From the NCBI GenBank assembly GCA_002469305.1, contig DKEY01000038.1, positions 770 to 8,368 on the forward strand: a DNA stretch of 7,599 nucleotides, given 5' to 3'. The notes under the pieces were generated by a model, which did no database searches, had not been told where the DNA came from, and worked only from the letters and a program-made list of their open reading frames with translations. This stretch comes from Sulfurospirillum sp. UBA6810. GTDB taxonomy: Bacteria > Campylobacterota > Campylobacteria > Campylobacterales > Sulfurospirillaceae. Shown here piece by piece: positions 1 through 6,444 of this stretch. The position numbers and the translations under genes were made by a program. Numbering within the stretch: position 1 is the stretch's first letter; each line of letters opens with the position of its first letter.

Positions 1-78
1 GTTGATAGAAAAACATTAGAAAAAACGGTTATTAGTCTTGATGAAATTGAAAAAAGATTAGAGGAAGTGTTGTCTTGA
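1..78 (+). CDS. proS: C-terminal end of a CDS, probably prolyl-tRNA synthetase (partial)
   Basis: The first 25 codons form an open frame that ends at TGA 76-78; the 5' part lies outside the window. The tail reads as a charged, helical C terminus (VDRKTLEKTVISLDEIEKRL...). This resembles the end of the bacterial ProS anticodon-binding domain, where a basic 'R-K-T' strand is followed by a 'sLDEi...L' helix. The stronger argument is context: from memory, proS lies directly upstream of an fxsA-like gene, hemC and ubiD in Campylobacter. ProS would charge tRNA-Pro in the cytoplasm. Twenty-five residues cannot prove the family, so the name is inference. The stop codon overlaps the TTG start of the next gene (TTGA), suggesting translational coupling. 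Confidence 0.6.
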   Translation, partial: VDRKTLEKTVISLDEIEKRLEEVLS

Positions 79-506
79 ATTATTTTTTGATATATCTCCT
101 TATTGAAGTATTTGTTAGTGTTAACATTTCTTCACAAATTGGTGCTTTGGCAACATTTTTAGAGATAGTCTTTTCAGCGATAGCAGGATTTATACTTTTA
201 GCAAACTTTAGAGTGACTTTATTTGAAAGTTTGCAAGCTTTGCAAAGAAGAAGCATCTCTATGGCTGAGTTTCAAAAACTCAATGCTTTTACACTTTTAG
301 GAGCTATCTTACTCATAGTTCCAGGTTTTTTTAGTGATATTATTGGTGTCTTTTTACAGTTTAGTTTTTTTGCAACTATGTTTGCTAAAAAATTCTTACA
401 TGCAAAGGATGATAGAAGTTTTTATAATGAACAAAATAAAAGGAGAAATGATGAAGAGATCATTGACGTTGAAGTTATTGATGAGCTTAGCCATACTAAG
501 CATTAA
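75..506 (+). CDS. fxsA: FxsA-family small inner-membrane protein
   Basis: A 143-residue membrane protein starting at TTG 75. A GAGGA Shine-Dalgarno at 61-65 sits 9 nt upstream of that TTG, which overlaps the preceding stop, so TTG is preferred over any later start. Hydrophobic segments lie at about residues 3-20, 25-44 and 71-105. The family pattern is visible: an early Glu (E11) in the first helix, a central basic/amphipathic loop (residues 48-70, FESLQALQRR), then a Gly/Leu-rich helix with the PGFFSD signature (83-88). A cytoplasmic acidic tail follows with the EEIIDVEVID motif (127-136), which resembles the 'IIDGE/VE' tail of FxsA proteins. E. coli FxsA was named for suppressing F exclusion of phage T7; its normal role is unknown. 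The last 56 nt overlap the next gene in another frame. The family call is firm, the function is not. Confidence 0.85.
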   Translation: MNYFLIYLLIEVFVSVNISSQIGALATFLEIVFSAIAGFILLANFRVTLFESLQALQRRSISMAEFQKLNAFTLLGAILLIVPGFFSDIIGVFLQFSFFATMFAKKFLHAKDDRSFYNEQNKRRNDEEIIDVEVIDELSHTKH

Positions 507-1284
507 CTTACATGCTGGAAGTGAAGAAGATAAAGTTTTGGATTTTTTTAAAGAGGCTATAAACTCTTCTAGTCAATATACTCTAACAAATATCAAAATC
601 TTAAATAAACAAGATGTAAAAGAGATAAAAGATTTTAGAGCATACTCTGTTAAGATAGACTTGAAATTAGTCGGCAAAGATAAGACTATCAGTCTTAATG
701 ACATAGTTTTTACAAATGGTTCGGTTTTATCAAAAGACTTCTTGTTTCTTGATTCAAGAAGAAGCATCAAAGATACCATCTCTCCTGATATAGATGAGAG
801 TTTTTACAATCAATCGCATTTTATAGAAGGGAGCTTTGAAGCAGTAAATAAATTAGTAGTTTTTTCAGACCCACTGTGCCCTTCATGTATGGATGTTATT
901 CCTGATGTGATAAAATTTGTAAGAGCGCATCCTAAAGATTTTGCTCTGTTTTATTATAACTTTCCGCTCTCAATCCATAAAGGAGCAAAAACTTTAGTTA
1001 AAGCTTCTATAGTGGCAAAAAAGTTTAATAAAGATGTTCTTTTAAAGCTGTATGAAGAAGCGTTGGACTTGGAAAAAACAGACGAAGTAAGTGTTTTGGC
1101 TCTTTTTAACAAAATCATGGGAACAAAACTCACATTAGAAGAGATTAACCAAAAAGAAGTAGTTGATTTTATGGAAAGCGACATAGAACTTGCAAAAGAC
1201 TATATGGTAAGAGGCACACCTACGCTTTATATCAACGGCAAAAAAGATTTAACAAAAATAGCTTATAAAAAAATGGTGAAATAA
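451..1284 (+). CDS. Exported DsbC/DsbG-like thiol:disulfide interchange protein
   Basis: A 277-residue protein if started at ATG 451. An AGGAG at 441-445 gives a 5-nt spacer to 451 but only 2 nt to the tandem ATG at 448. Starting here also places an excellent signal peptide at the N terminus: basic MKRSLTLK, a hydrophobic core at residues 8-20, and likely cleavage after LHA (22). The mature protein has two parts. Residues 25-115 form an alpha/beta region like the DsbC/DsbG N-terminal dimerisation domain. Residues 130-277 form a thioredoxin-fold domain with active-site CPSC (143-146) after VVFSDPL and a cis-proline loop GTPT (P257). It should act in the periplasm as a disulfide reductase, isomerase or oxidase; direction cannot be read from CPSC alone. 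It overlaps fxsA by 56 nt and shares the A of TAATG with hemC. A signal-peptide lipoprotein is excluded because no lipobox Cys is present. Confidence 0.85.
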   Translation: MKRSLTLKLLMSLAILSINLHAGSEEDKVLDFFKEAINSSSQYTLTNIKILNKQDVKEIKDFRAYSVKIDLKLVGKDKTISLNDIVFTNGSVLSKDFLFLDSRRSIKDTISPDIDESFYNQSHFIEGSFEAVNKLVVFSDPLCPSCMDVIPDVIKFVRAHPKDFALFYYNFPLSIHKGAKTLVKASIVAKKFNKDVLLKLYEEALDLEKTDEVSVLALFNKIMGTKLTLEEINQKEVVDFMESDIELAKDYMVRGTPTLYINGKKDLTKIAYKKMVK

Positions 1285-2228
1285 TGAAAAAATTAGTTAT
1301 AGCAACAAGAGAGAGTAAACTTGCTCTTTGGCAATCAGAACACATCAAAGAGTTATTAGAAATTGCACATCCTGGGCTAGAAGTAGTTTTAAATCCGATG
1401 ACATCAAAAGGCGACCAAATCCTTGACACTCCTTTAGCAAAAATAGGAGGAAAAGGACTTTTTACAAAAGAGTTAGAAGACTCTATGCTCAAAGGTGAAT
1501 CGCACATAGCAGTACACAGTTTAAAAGATGTGCCTATGGAATTTCCAGAGGGTTTAAAGCTTGCTGTAATAACAAAAAGAGAAGATGTTCGTGATTCTAT
1601 GCTTTCACAAAAGTACTCGTGTGTTGATGAACTACCTCGAAATGCTGTTGTAGGAACTACCAGCCTTAGAAGACGTATGCAGATACTTAGATATAGACCA
1701 GATTTAACCATCAAAAATCTAAGAGGCAATGTTAATACAAGAATTAGAAAGCTAAAAGATGGTGAGTACGATGCTATCATCCTAGCAAGTGCAGGTATAA
1801 AAAGACTTGGATTAGAAGAAGAAGTTACTTATTTTTCTCCTATCAGTACAGAGATAATGATACCAGCTATGGGGCAAGCAGCTCTTGGTATAGAGATAGT
1901 CGATAGTCCAGAGATTGAAGAGATTGTGAGTGTTTTACGTGATGAAGAAGCTATCATGGAAACTACAATTGAGCGAGATTTTGTAAAAGTTTTAGAAGGT
2001 GGTTGTCAAGTACCTATTGGTATCAATGCAAAACTTGAAGGCGAGTCTATTTTTGTAAGATGTATGGTTGGATTGCCAGATGGTAGTGAGATACTTGAAG
2101 AAAGTGTTACATGTGATAAAGATGAGTATGAAGAAGTTGGAAAAGAATTAGCACAAATGATGATAGATGCAGGAGCTAAAGAGCTTTTAGAAAGAGCTGA
2201 GCACATAGCGCTTAATGAAGTATTTTAG
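1284..2228 (+). CDS. hemC: Hydroxymethylbilane synthase (porphobilinogen deaminase)
   Basis: A 314-residue, full-length HemC (E. coli HemC is about 313). It polymerises four porphobilinogens into hydroxymethylbilane in the cytosol for heme and siroheme synthesis. Family motifs appear in order: ATRESKLALWQ (7-17), the GDQILD...KIGGKGLFTKELE stretch (43-65), AVHSLKDVP with catalytic Asp82 (76-84), TSLRRR (126-131), NLRGNVNTR (145-153), and EGGCQVPIG with Cys241 (238-246). Cys241 is the attachment site for the dipyrromethane cofactor. The arginines that bind substrate carboxylates (the RRR run at 129-131 and R147/R153) are intact. The ATG start overlaps the upstream dsb-like stop by 1 nt (TAATG), so translation is probably coupled. 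Nothing looks truncated or shifted. Confidence 0.98.
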   Translation: MKKLVIATRESKLALWQSEHIKELLEIAHPGLEVVLNPMTSKGDQILDTPLAKIGGKGLFTKELEDSMLKGESHIAVHSLKDVPMEFPEGLKLAVITKREDVRDSMLSQKYSCVDELPRNAVVGTTSLRRRMQILRYRPDLTIKNLRGNVNTRIRKLKDGEYDAIILASAGIKRLGLEEEVTYFSPISTEIMIPAMGQAALGIEIVDSPEIEEIVSVLRDEEAIMETTIERDFVKVLEGGCQVPIGINAKLEGESIFVRCMVGLPDGSEILEESVTCDKDEYEEVGKELAQMMIDAGAKELLERAEHIALNEVF

Positions 2229-2231
2229 GAG
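2227..2231 (+). promoter_or_regulatory. Shine-Dalgarno AGGAG for the UbiD-family gene
   Basis: AGGAG begins inside the TAG stop codon of hemC and lies 8 nt before ATG 2240. It fixes the start of the downstream decarboxylase and indicates that translation re-initiates just as ribosomes leave hemC. Confidence 0.75.
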
Positions 2232-2239
2232 AATTTGAG

Positions 2240-4048
2240 ATGAAGAGAATCATAGAAGAGCTTAAGAGTAGAGATTTACTAAGAGTTATTGATGAAGAGC
2301 TTGATATAGAGTTAGAGATACCTCATGTAGCTTATGTAGAGATTAAAAAACCAGACTCAAAAGCACTTTTATTTACAAAACCTATTAGTAAAAAACTCAA
2401 TAAAAAGTTTGATATACCAGTTTTGATGAATGTCTTTGGTTCTCTTGAAGCTACTGAGCTTATATTTGAGCGTCATCCTGATGATATAGCTGCTCAAATT
2501 GAAAATCTTTTGCACATGAAACCACCCGCAACTTTTATGGGAAAACTGGGTATGTTAGGCGAACTTTTTTCACTTAAAAGTGTGTTTCCAAAACGTCTTA
2601 GCAAGAAAGGTGCTTGTCAAGAAAAAGTATATGAAGATATAAATTTATATGACATACCTGTTCTTACAACATGGCCTCAAGATGGAGGTCCATTTATAAC
2701 TATGGGACAAGTTTATACACAAAGTTTAGATGGTCAAAAACAAAATCTTGGTATGTATAGACTCCAAGTATATGATAAAAATCGCCTTGGTATGCATTGG
2801 CAAATACACAAAGATAGTGCACATTTTTTCCATGAGTATAAACAAGCTGGAGTAAAAATGCCAGTCTCTATAGGTATCGGTGGTGATCCACTGTATATCT
2901 GGTGTGGTCAAGCTCCTATGCCAAATGGTATGTTTGAGCTGATGTTGTATGGTTTAGTCCGTGGTGAAAATGCAAGATTGGTGAAGTCTCTTACAAATCC
3001 TATCTATATACCAGAAGATGTTGATATCGTTATAGAAGGATGGGTTGACCCTGAAAAAGTAGAGATTGAGGGACCTTTTGGAGACCATACAGGATATTAT
3101 ACTCTAAAAGAACCATATCCTGTGATGGATGTTACGTGTATAACTTCAAAGAAAAAACCTATATATCAAGCAACAGTTGTTGGAAAACCACCGTTAGAAG
3201 ATAAATATATGGGTTGGGGAACTGAGAGAATATTTTTACCGCTTTTAAAAACAACAACACCTGATTTGATTGATTATAATATGCCAGAAAATGGAGTTTT
3301 CCACAATCTCATCTTAGCGAAGATGAAAACACTTTATCCTGGACATGCAAAACAGTTTATGCATGCATTTTGGGGAGTTGGGCAGATGAGCTTTGTAAAA
3401 CATGCTTTCTTTGTTCCCTCTCATGCGCCTGAGCTCAATAATTATGATGAGATAACTGATTTTATACTCGATAGAGTAGCACTTGAAAATATTATCATCA
3501 GTGAGGGGGTATGTGATGCACTTGACCATGCAAGTCCAAATGCTTGTTATGGTGGAAAGCTTGGAGTAGATTGTACGGGAGATGTTGTTGCCTTTAGTGA
3601 AAAAAACTTTCTGCAAGATGACCAACTTTATGCTAAAATTACGACATTGGTAAAAGAAGTTAGAAAACTCAAACAGTATAAGCTTCATACAAGAACACCA
3701 ATTGCTGTCATATCGGTAGATAAAGAACGTCCATTTAACGAAGTTTATGAGCTTTTAGAACCTCTAAAGTCACACATAAAACTAGCAGTTTTTGTTGATG
3801 AAGCTTCAAATGACGTTGAGAATCCTTACATGCTTGTATGGAGAGTTGTAAATAATATTGATGCAAAAAGAGATATCTACTTACAAAAAGACTTTATTGT
3901 TATAGACGCAACTAACAAATCACTTCTTGATAGATATACTAGAGAGTGGCCTGATGATACTGATTGTGACCAAAATATCATAAAAAGCCTTCAAGAAAGA
4001 GGCATTATAACAAATAATAAGGAGTTATTAAAACACTACCATGTCTGA
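2240..4048 (+). CDS. mqnL: UbiD-family prenyl-FMN decarboxylase, probably menaquinone (futalosine pathway) type
   Basis: A 602-residue UbiD-family enzyme, about 100 residues longer than E. coli UbiD (about 497). The active-site triad is visible and numbered much as in fungal Fdc1: R174 (GMYRLQ), E277 and D282 in the near-invariant EGPFGDHTGYY (277-287). The prenyl-FMN/metal region MHWQIHKD (185-192) is also intact, as is the IGIGGDP loop (211-217). Such enzymes remove an aromatic or alpha,beta-unsaturated carboxylate and need prenyl-FMN made by UbiX. Campylobacterota respire with menaquinone made through futalosine, where a UbiD homologue (MqnL, SCO4490 type) acts on dihydroxynaphthoate. I assign that role from lineage and length, not from residues that prove the substrate. 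The window contains no UbiX partner. It sits 11 nt after hemC and overlaps the following small gene by 8 nt. Confidence 0.9.
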   Translation: MKRIIEELKSRDLLRVIDEELDIELEIPHVAYVEIKKPDSKALLFTKPISKKLNKKFDIPVLMNVFGSLEATELIFERHPDDIAAQIENLLHMKPPATFMGKLGMLGELFSLKSVFPKRLSKKGACQEKVYEDINLYDIPVLTTWPQDGGPFITMGQVYTQSLDGQKQNLGMYRLQVYDKNRLGMHWQIHKDSAHFFHEYKQAGVKMPVSIGIGGDPLYIWCGQAPMPNGMFELMLYGLVRGENARLVKSLTNPIYIPEDVDIVIEGWVDPEKVEIEGPFGDHTGYYTLKEPYPVMDVTCITSKKKPIYQATVVGKPPLEDKYMGWGTERIFLPLLKTTTPDLIDYNMPENGVFHNLILAKMKTLYPGHAKQFMHAFWGVGQMSFVKHAFFVPSHAPELNNYDEITDFILDRVALENIIISEGVCDALDHASPNACYGGKLGVDCTGDVVAFSEKNFLQDDQLYAKITTLVKEVRKLKQYKLHTRTPIAVISVDKERPFNEVYELLEPLKSHIKLAVFVDEASNDVENPYMLVWRVVNNIDAKRDIYLQKDFIVIDATNKSLLDRYTREWPDDTDCDQNIIKSLQERGIITNNKELLKHYHV

Positions 4049-4145
4049 TTCATCGTCGAAATGGCGGTATTCTTTGGAGATATTCATTGAAATGCCGCGT
4101 AATCAAAGAATTCGTAAACTAAAACAGCAGAGGGTACTTAAATGA
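4041..4145 (+). CDS. Small basic protein of 34 residues, unknown function
   Basis: ATG 4041 opens a 34-codon frame ending at TGA 4143-4145. The N terminus is MSDSSSKWRYSLEIFIEM and the C terminus is a strongly basic helix-like stretch (PRNQRIRKLKQQRVLK). It overlaps the ubiD-family stop by 8 nt and ends in an ATGA overlap with the next gene, the usual arrangement of a real, coupled operon gene. It fills what would otherwise be a 93-nt gap in an operon where other gaps are 11 nt or less. The nearest Shine-Dalgarno, AAGGAG at 4019-4024, is 16 nt upstream, which is long; coupling to ubiD termination could substitute. No in-frame start exists further upstream because TAA at 4029-4031 closes the frame. 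I do not recognise a family. The basic tail would suit RNA, ribosome or membrane-surface binding, but that is inference. Confidence 0.5.
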   Translation: MSDSSSKWRYSLEIFIEMPRNQRIRKLKQQRVLK

Positions 4146-5200
4146 CCTTGCTTTTTCTATATCTCGCTTTGGCGCTTATAGTGTCGTTTTTATGCTCTGT
4201 TGCTGAGTCTGTTTTGCTTTCTATAAATATGTCAAATATAAACATAATCAAAAAAGAGAATCCAAAAGCAGGAATACTTCTAGAAAAAATTAAAAAAGAT
4301 ATTAATGTTTCTATATCTTCTATTTTGATACTTAACACTATTGCTCATACAGTTGGTGCAGCTGGTGTTGGTGCAGAAGCTGCAAAACTTTTTGGTATGG
4401 AATATATGTTTTATATTTCAGCAGTTTTAACACTTTTGATTCTATTTTTATCTGAGATTATTCCTAAAACAATAGGAGCAGTTTATTATAAACAATTGGC
4501 AATTTATACAGCATATTCTATTAATTTTTTTATCTTTATAACATACCCACTCATAAAGATATCTCTTTTTATTACACAGAAAATTTCTGATGGAAAGTAT
4601 AGCCATAAGCTAACAAGAGAAGAGCTTTTAGAAACTACTTTACTAAGTGAAAATCTAGGGGCTATCGATGAAATGGAGTCTGATGTTATTGAAAACTTAT
4701 TGAGTCTTGACAAAAGTAAGATATTTGATATTTTGACACCTAGAAGTGTGGTTTATGCCATAGATGCCAACACTAAACTAAAAGAGATAATAGAACAAGA
4801 TGGTATTATGAGATTTTCTCGTATTCCTGTATATGATGGTTCTATTGACAATATTATTGGTATAGCTTTTAGCAAGCAAATATTTCAAGGCGCTGTTTAC
4901 GATAAATCTATATTGGTTTCTGAGCTTACACAGCCTGTTTTTTCCTTGCATGAAAATATACCAGTTTCATATGCCTTAGAGATGTTTATCAAGAGAAAAG
5001 AGCATATGTTTATAGTGACCGATAGCTATGGGCAAACAGAAGGTATCGTAACTTTGGAAGATTGTATAGAGACTCTTTTGGGTTTAGAAATCATGGATGA
5101 ACATGATACAACTGATGACATGAGAAAACTTGCAAAAGATAGAATGAAGCAGAGAAAAAAAGAAAAAAAGTTATTTAAAAAGGTTACAAAAGAGGTGTAA
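4142..5200 (+). CDS. CNNM (DUF21) transmembrane protein with CBS-domain pair, HlyC/CorC family
   Basis: A 352-residue inner-membrane protein. The N-terminal CNNM/DUF21 region has hydrophobic helices at about residues 2-27, 56-80, 88-104 and 122-146, with the family motifs FLCSVAESVLLS (16-27) and SEIIPKTIG (104-112). A cytoplasmic linker is followed by two CBS motifs, about 197-250 (DILTPRSVV..., RIPVYD at 227-232) and 258-315 (ending TEGIVTLEDCIETLLG). Family members are linked to Mg2+/Co2+ efflux or membrane integrity; 'hemolysin' is a legacy label. The usual C-terminal CorC/HlyC transporter-associated domain is absent. The protein instead ends after an acidic patch (DEHDTTDD, 319-326) in a Lys-rich tail (residues 329-350). 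AGAGGG at 4129-4134 lies 7 nt before ATG 4142, supporting this start. The final codons lie inside an inverted repeat. Confidence 0.9.
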   Translation: MTLLFLYLALALIVSFLCSVAESVLLSINMSNINIIKKENPKAGILLEKIKKDINVSISSILILNTIAHTVGAAGVGAEAAKLFGMEYMFYISAVLTLLILFLSEIIPKTIGAVYYKQLAIYTAYSINFFIFITYPLIKISLFITQKISDGKYSHKLTREELLETTLLSENLGAIDEMESDVIENLLSLDKSKIFDILTPRSVVYAIDANTKLKEIIEQDGIMRFSRIPVYDGSIDNIIGIAFSKQIFQGAVYDKSILVSELTQPVFSLHENIPVSYALEMFIKRKEHMFIVTDSYGQTEGIVTLEDCIETLLGLEIMDEHDTTDDMRKLAKDRMKQRKKEKKLFKKVTKEV

Positions 5201-5216
5201 ATCCTCTCTTGTAACC
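5182..5216 (-). terminator. Long hairpin at the end of the CNNM gene; fits a leftward terminator better than a rightward one
   Basis: GGTTACAAAAGAGG (5182-5195) and CCTCTCTTGTAACC (5203-5216) form a 14-bp stem around a 7-nt loop. In rightward RNA one pair is an A·C mismatch and the stem is followed by TAGTATTTACTT, a poor U tract. In leftward RNA the same pair becomes a G·U wobble and the stem is followed by TTTTT and, further on, more T runs. The element could still terminate the CNNM operon, but the sequence favours a minus-strand or bidirectional role. Confidence 0.6.
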
Positions 5217-5242
5217 TAGTATTTACTTATATTGGAGTCTAA

Positions 5243-5839
5243 ATGCGTTTTTCATATAAAAGCTTGGTAGATAGATTTTTAATTCCCAGACCAACATTAA
5301 TTGAATGGCAAAAGAGAGTTAAGATTGATAAAGACAATTGGAGGGTAAAACATCTCCAGTATTTAAGAGACCAGGTAATTATTGAAGAAAAAACAAAAGA
5401 AGAAATACGTGCATTGCCTTTAAATATAGAAGATATTTTTTTAATTTCTGTTTATGTGTTTTTTAATTCCAAAATTGATTATTTAGATAAAAATATGCTC
5501 AAGAAAGGATTGAGAGATTTTGGACATACTGCAAGAACTACTATTGAGTATAAGCATGACTTTGCTAAAAAAATCTGGTCTATAGAGCTTGAAGATGGAA
5601 CAAAGAGACGCATATCAAACTATCATAGAACATTTGACATATTAGATAGCTTTACTGCTGCTCAATTTGGATTGTTTATGAGTTGTATTATCGATTTTAT
5701 AGATAAAATCAATAAAAAAATCAGTCCATCAAAAACAGATTTACTAGATGGACTTAGTTGGCAGGAGTTACATATGTATGATAAATACTTCAGTGATAAA
5801 ACCATTGAGAAATTTTTTACATCTCAAGGATTAATCTAA
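5243..5839 (+). CDS. Hypothetical protein with helix-turn-helix-like N terminus
   Basis: A 198-residue soluble protein of no family I recognise. GGAG at 5234-5237 lies 5 nt before ATG 5243. Residues 4-20 (SYKSLVDRFLIPRPTLI) followed by EWQKR read like a compact helix-turn-helix of the type 'sLadrfgIprsTLidWkkR', as in MerR/transposase-like DNA readers, but the rest is not a known regulator. Residues 20-58 are very charged. A more hydrophobic helical section (63-75, IEDIFLISVYVFF) follows, then a mixed segment with IWSIELEDGTKRRISNYHRTF and a helical C-terminal third. No signal peptide or clear membrane span is present. It starts 26 nt after the hairpin that ends the CNNM gene and overlaps the convergent terB-like gene by 9 nt. 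It may be a DNA-binding or adaptor protein; this rests only on the N-terminal pattern. Confidence 0.75.
   Translation: MRFSYKSLVDRFLIPRPTLIEWQKRVKIDKDNWRVKHLQYLRDQVIIEEKTKEEIRALPLNIEDIFLISVYVFFNSKIDYLDKNMLKKGLRDFGHTARTTIEYKHDFAKKIWSIELEDGTKRRISNYHRTFDILDSFTAAQFGLFMSCIIDFIDKINKKISPSKTDLLDGLSWQELHMYDKYFSDKTIEKFFTSQGLI
5713..5754 (-). terminator. Candidate Rho-independent terminator for the terB-like gene
   Basis: Read leftward, AGTCCATC (5754-5747) and its exact complement GATGGACT (5730-5723) form an 8-bp stem with a 16-nt loop, followed after GA by seven T's (5720-5714). It lies 77 nt past the terB-like stop codon, inside the coding region of the convergent gene. The orientation of the T run excludes a rightward role. 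The loop is large, so confidence is moderate. Confidence 0.45.
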
Positions 5840-6229
5840 ACTCATTAATATAGCTTGATTTCGAAGCGAGGAAACAGCTTTTCCCCAGTTTGAAAACATC
5901 TTCAATTCTTTTTGTGTTATATCAAGCTTTTTAGCCAGATTACTCAAGATGGCATTTTCAGCCTCATTATAAGTATCGTCGCAATGCGCTAAAATCATTA
6001 GTTCCATAAGGATGATACATTTACTTTTTTTACATCTAAAAGTATTTATCACTTCATCAATATCGATGCTTTCAAAAGGCAATTCGAAGTTATCTATGCC
6101 CATCTCAAAACAATATTCTTCTATAATTTCTTTTTCTTGTGTACTGTAGTTCCCATCACTTTTAGCTATATAATGTGCTAATTTTAAAAATGCAAATTTT
6201 TCTTTCGCCTCTAATTGTATCAATAACAA
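5831..6229 (-). CDS. TerB-like / tellurite-resistance-fold small acidic protein
   Basis: A 132-residue all-helical soluble protein. The first helical pair carries FLKLAHYIAKSDGNYSTQEKE (residues 14-34), the TerB pattern of a helix ending in an acidic D-G turn followed by 'S..E...I'. A second, similar half appears at residues 75-95 with MILAHCDDTYNEAENAIL. Paired Asp/Glu clusters (D25, E32; D84, D85, E89, E91) fit the metal-binding sites proposed for TerB folds. TerB-like proteins are widespread, often with phage-defence, stress or membrane-associated ter modules; none of those partners is seen here, so no tellurite role is claimed. The start is TTG at 6229: AAGGA at 6240-6236 sits 6 nt upstream, and no ATG lies nearby. 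It is transcribed divergently from tetR and converges, with a 9-nt overlap, on the 198-aa gene. Confidence 0.75.
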   Translation of the reverse strand: MLLIQLEAKEKFAFLKLAHYIAKSDGNYSTQEKEIIEEYCFEMGIDNFELPFESIDIDEVINTFRCKKSKCIILMELMILAHCDDTYNEAENAILSNLAKKLDITQKELKMFSNWGKAVSSLRNQAILMSLD

Positions 6230-6255
6230 ATTTATTCCTTATAGTATTTGGATGA

Positions 6256-6261
6256 ATTATA
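6256..6261 (-). promoter_or_regulatory. -10 box (TATAAT) for the terB-like gene
   Basis: The minus strand reads TATAAT at 6261-6256, a perfect sigma-70 -10 consensus. It lies about 26 nt before the TTG start at 6229 and just upstream of the AAGGA ribosome site. No TTGACA-like -35 box is present at the expected distance, only A/T tracts, as is common for Campylobacterota promoters. The surrounding DNA is so AT-rich that a chance match is possible. Confidence 0.45.
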
Positions 6262-6324
6262 TTTTTTTTAATTAAATAAAATATAAATATGAAATTATTC
6301 TTACTTTATTTTAAAAATTTAAAT

Positions 6325-6348
6325 ATAAGTAAAAAAAATATTACTTAT
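6325..6348. promoter_or_regulatory. Perfect inverted repeat, candidate TetR operator
   Basis: ATAAGTAA (6325-6332) and TTACTTAT (6341-6348) are exact inverted copies separated by 8 nt in the divergent terB-like/tetR spacer. A third half-site, TTACTT, occurs at 6301-6306 and pairs with the AAGTAA at 6327-6332. TetR-family proteins usually bind such palindromes next to their own gene, so autoregulation is a reasonable inference. The region is extremely AT-rich (about 6240-6400), which raises the chance of accidental symmetry. Confidence 0.35.
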
Positions 6349-6412
6349 GTATGAAAATATTAAGCTAAATAAAATAATTTAATGTATAGAATAATCAGAC
6401 AAGATAGGGTAA

Positions 6413-6418
6413 TATACT
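6413..6418 (+). promoter_or_regulatory. Candidate -10 box (TATACT) for tetR
   Basis: TATACT at 6413-6418 would place transcription start near 6425, giving a leader of about 20 nt before ATG 6445 that contains its AAAAGG ribosome site. There is no recognisable -35. If this is the promoter, the candidate start codon at 6382 would lie outside the mRNA, supporting the shorter protein. A rival -10 (TATGAA near 6350) would overlap the inverted repeat. Confidence 0.3.
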
Positions 6419-6444
6419 CAAAGAGATTAAAAAGGTTTCAAAAT

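Noticed and set aside
334..450. Longer form of the Dsb-like protein starting at ATG 334
   Set aside because: It would bury the signal peptide behind 39 extra residues that are an out-of-frame reading of fxsA, with no ribosome site; AGGAG at 441-445 and the signal peptide support 451.
1232..1780. 182-codon open frame on the minus strand opposite hemC
   Set aside because: It is the antisense shadow of a fully motif-supported hemC; its translation is Ser/Leu-rich with no recognisable domain.
3314..3688. 124-codon minus-strand frame inside the UbiD-family gene
   Set aside because: Antisense to a conserved enzyme, with no ribosome site or family features; explained by codon bias of the real gene.
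5150..5195. Lys-rich tail of the CNNM protein as a possible frameshift or slippage product (A runs)
   Set aside because: The frame stays open to a normal stop and lysine-rich tails are common; the A runs simply encode Lys, so slippage is not supported.
5723..5754. Inverted repeat AGTCCATC/GATGGACT read as a rightward terminator
   Set aside because: It is inside the coding sequence of the 198-aa gene and has no T run on the plus strand; it is kept only as a leftward candidate.
6382..6444. Upstream start of the TetR gene at ATG 6382
   Set aside because: No Shine-Dalgarno precedes it, the added 21 residues are not TetR-like, and a candidate -10 box (6413-6418) lies inside the extension.
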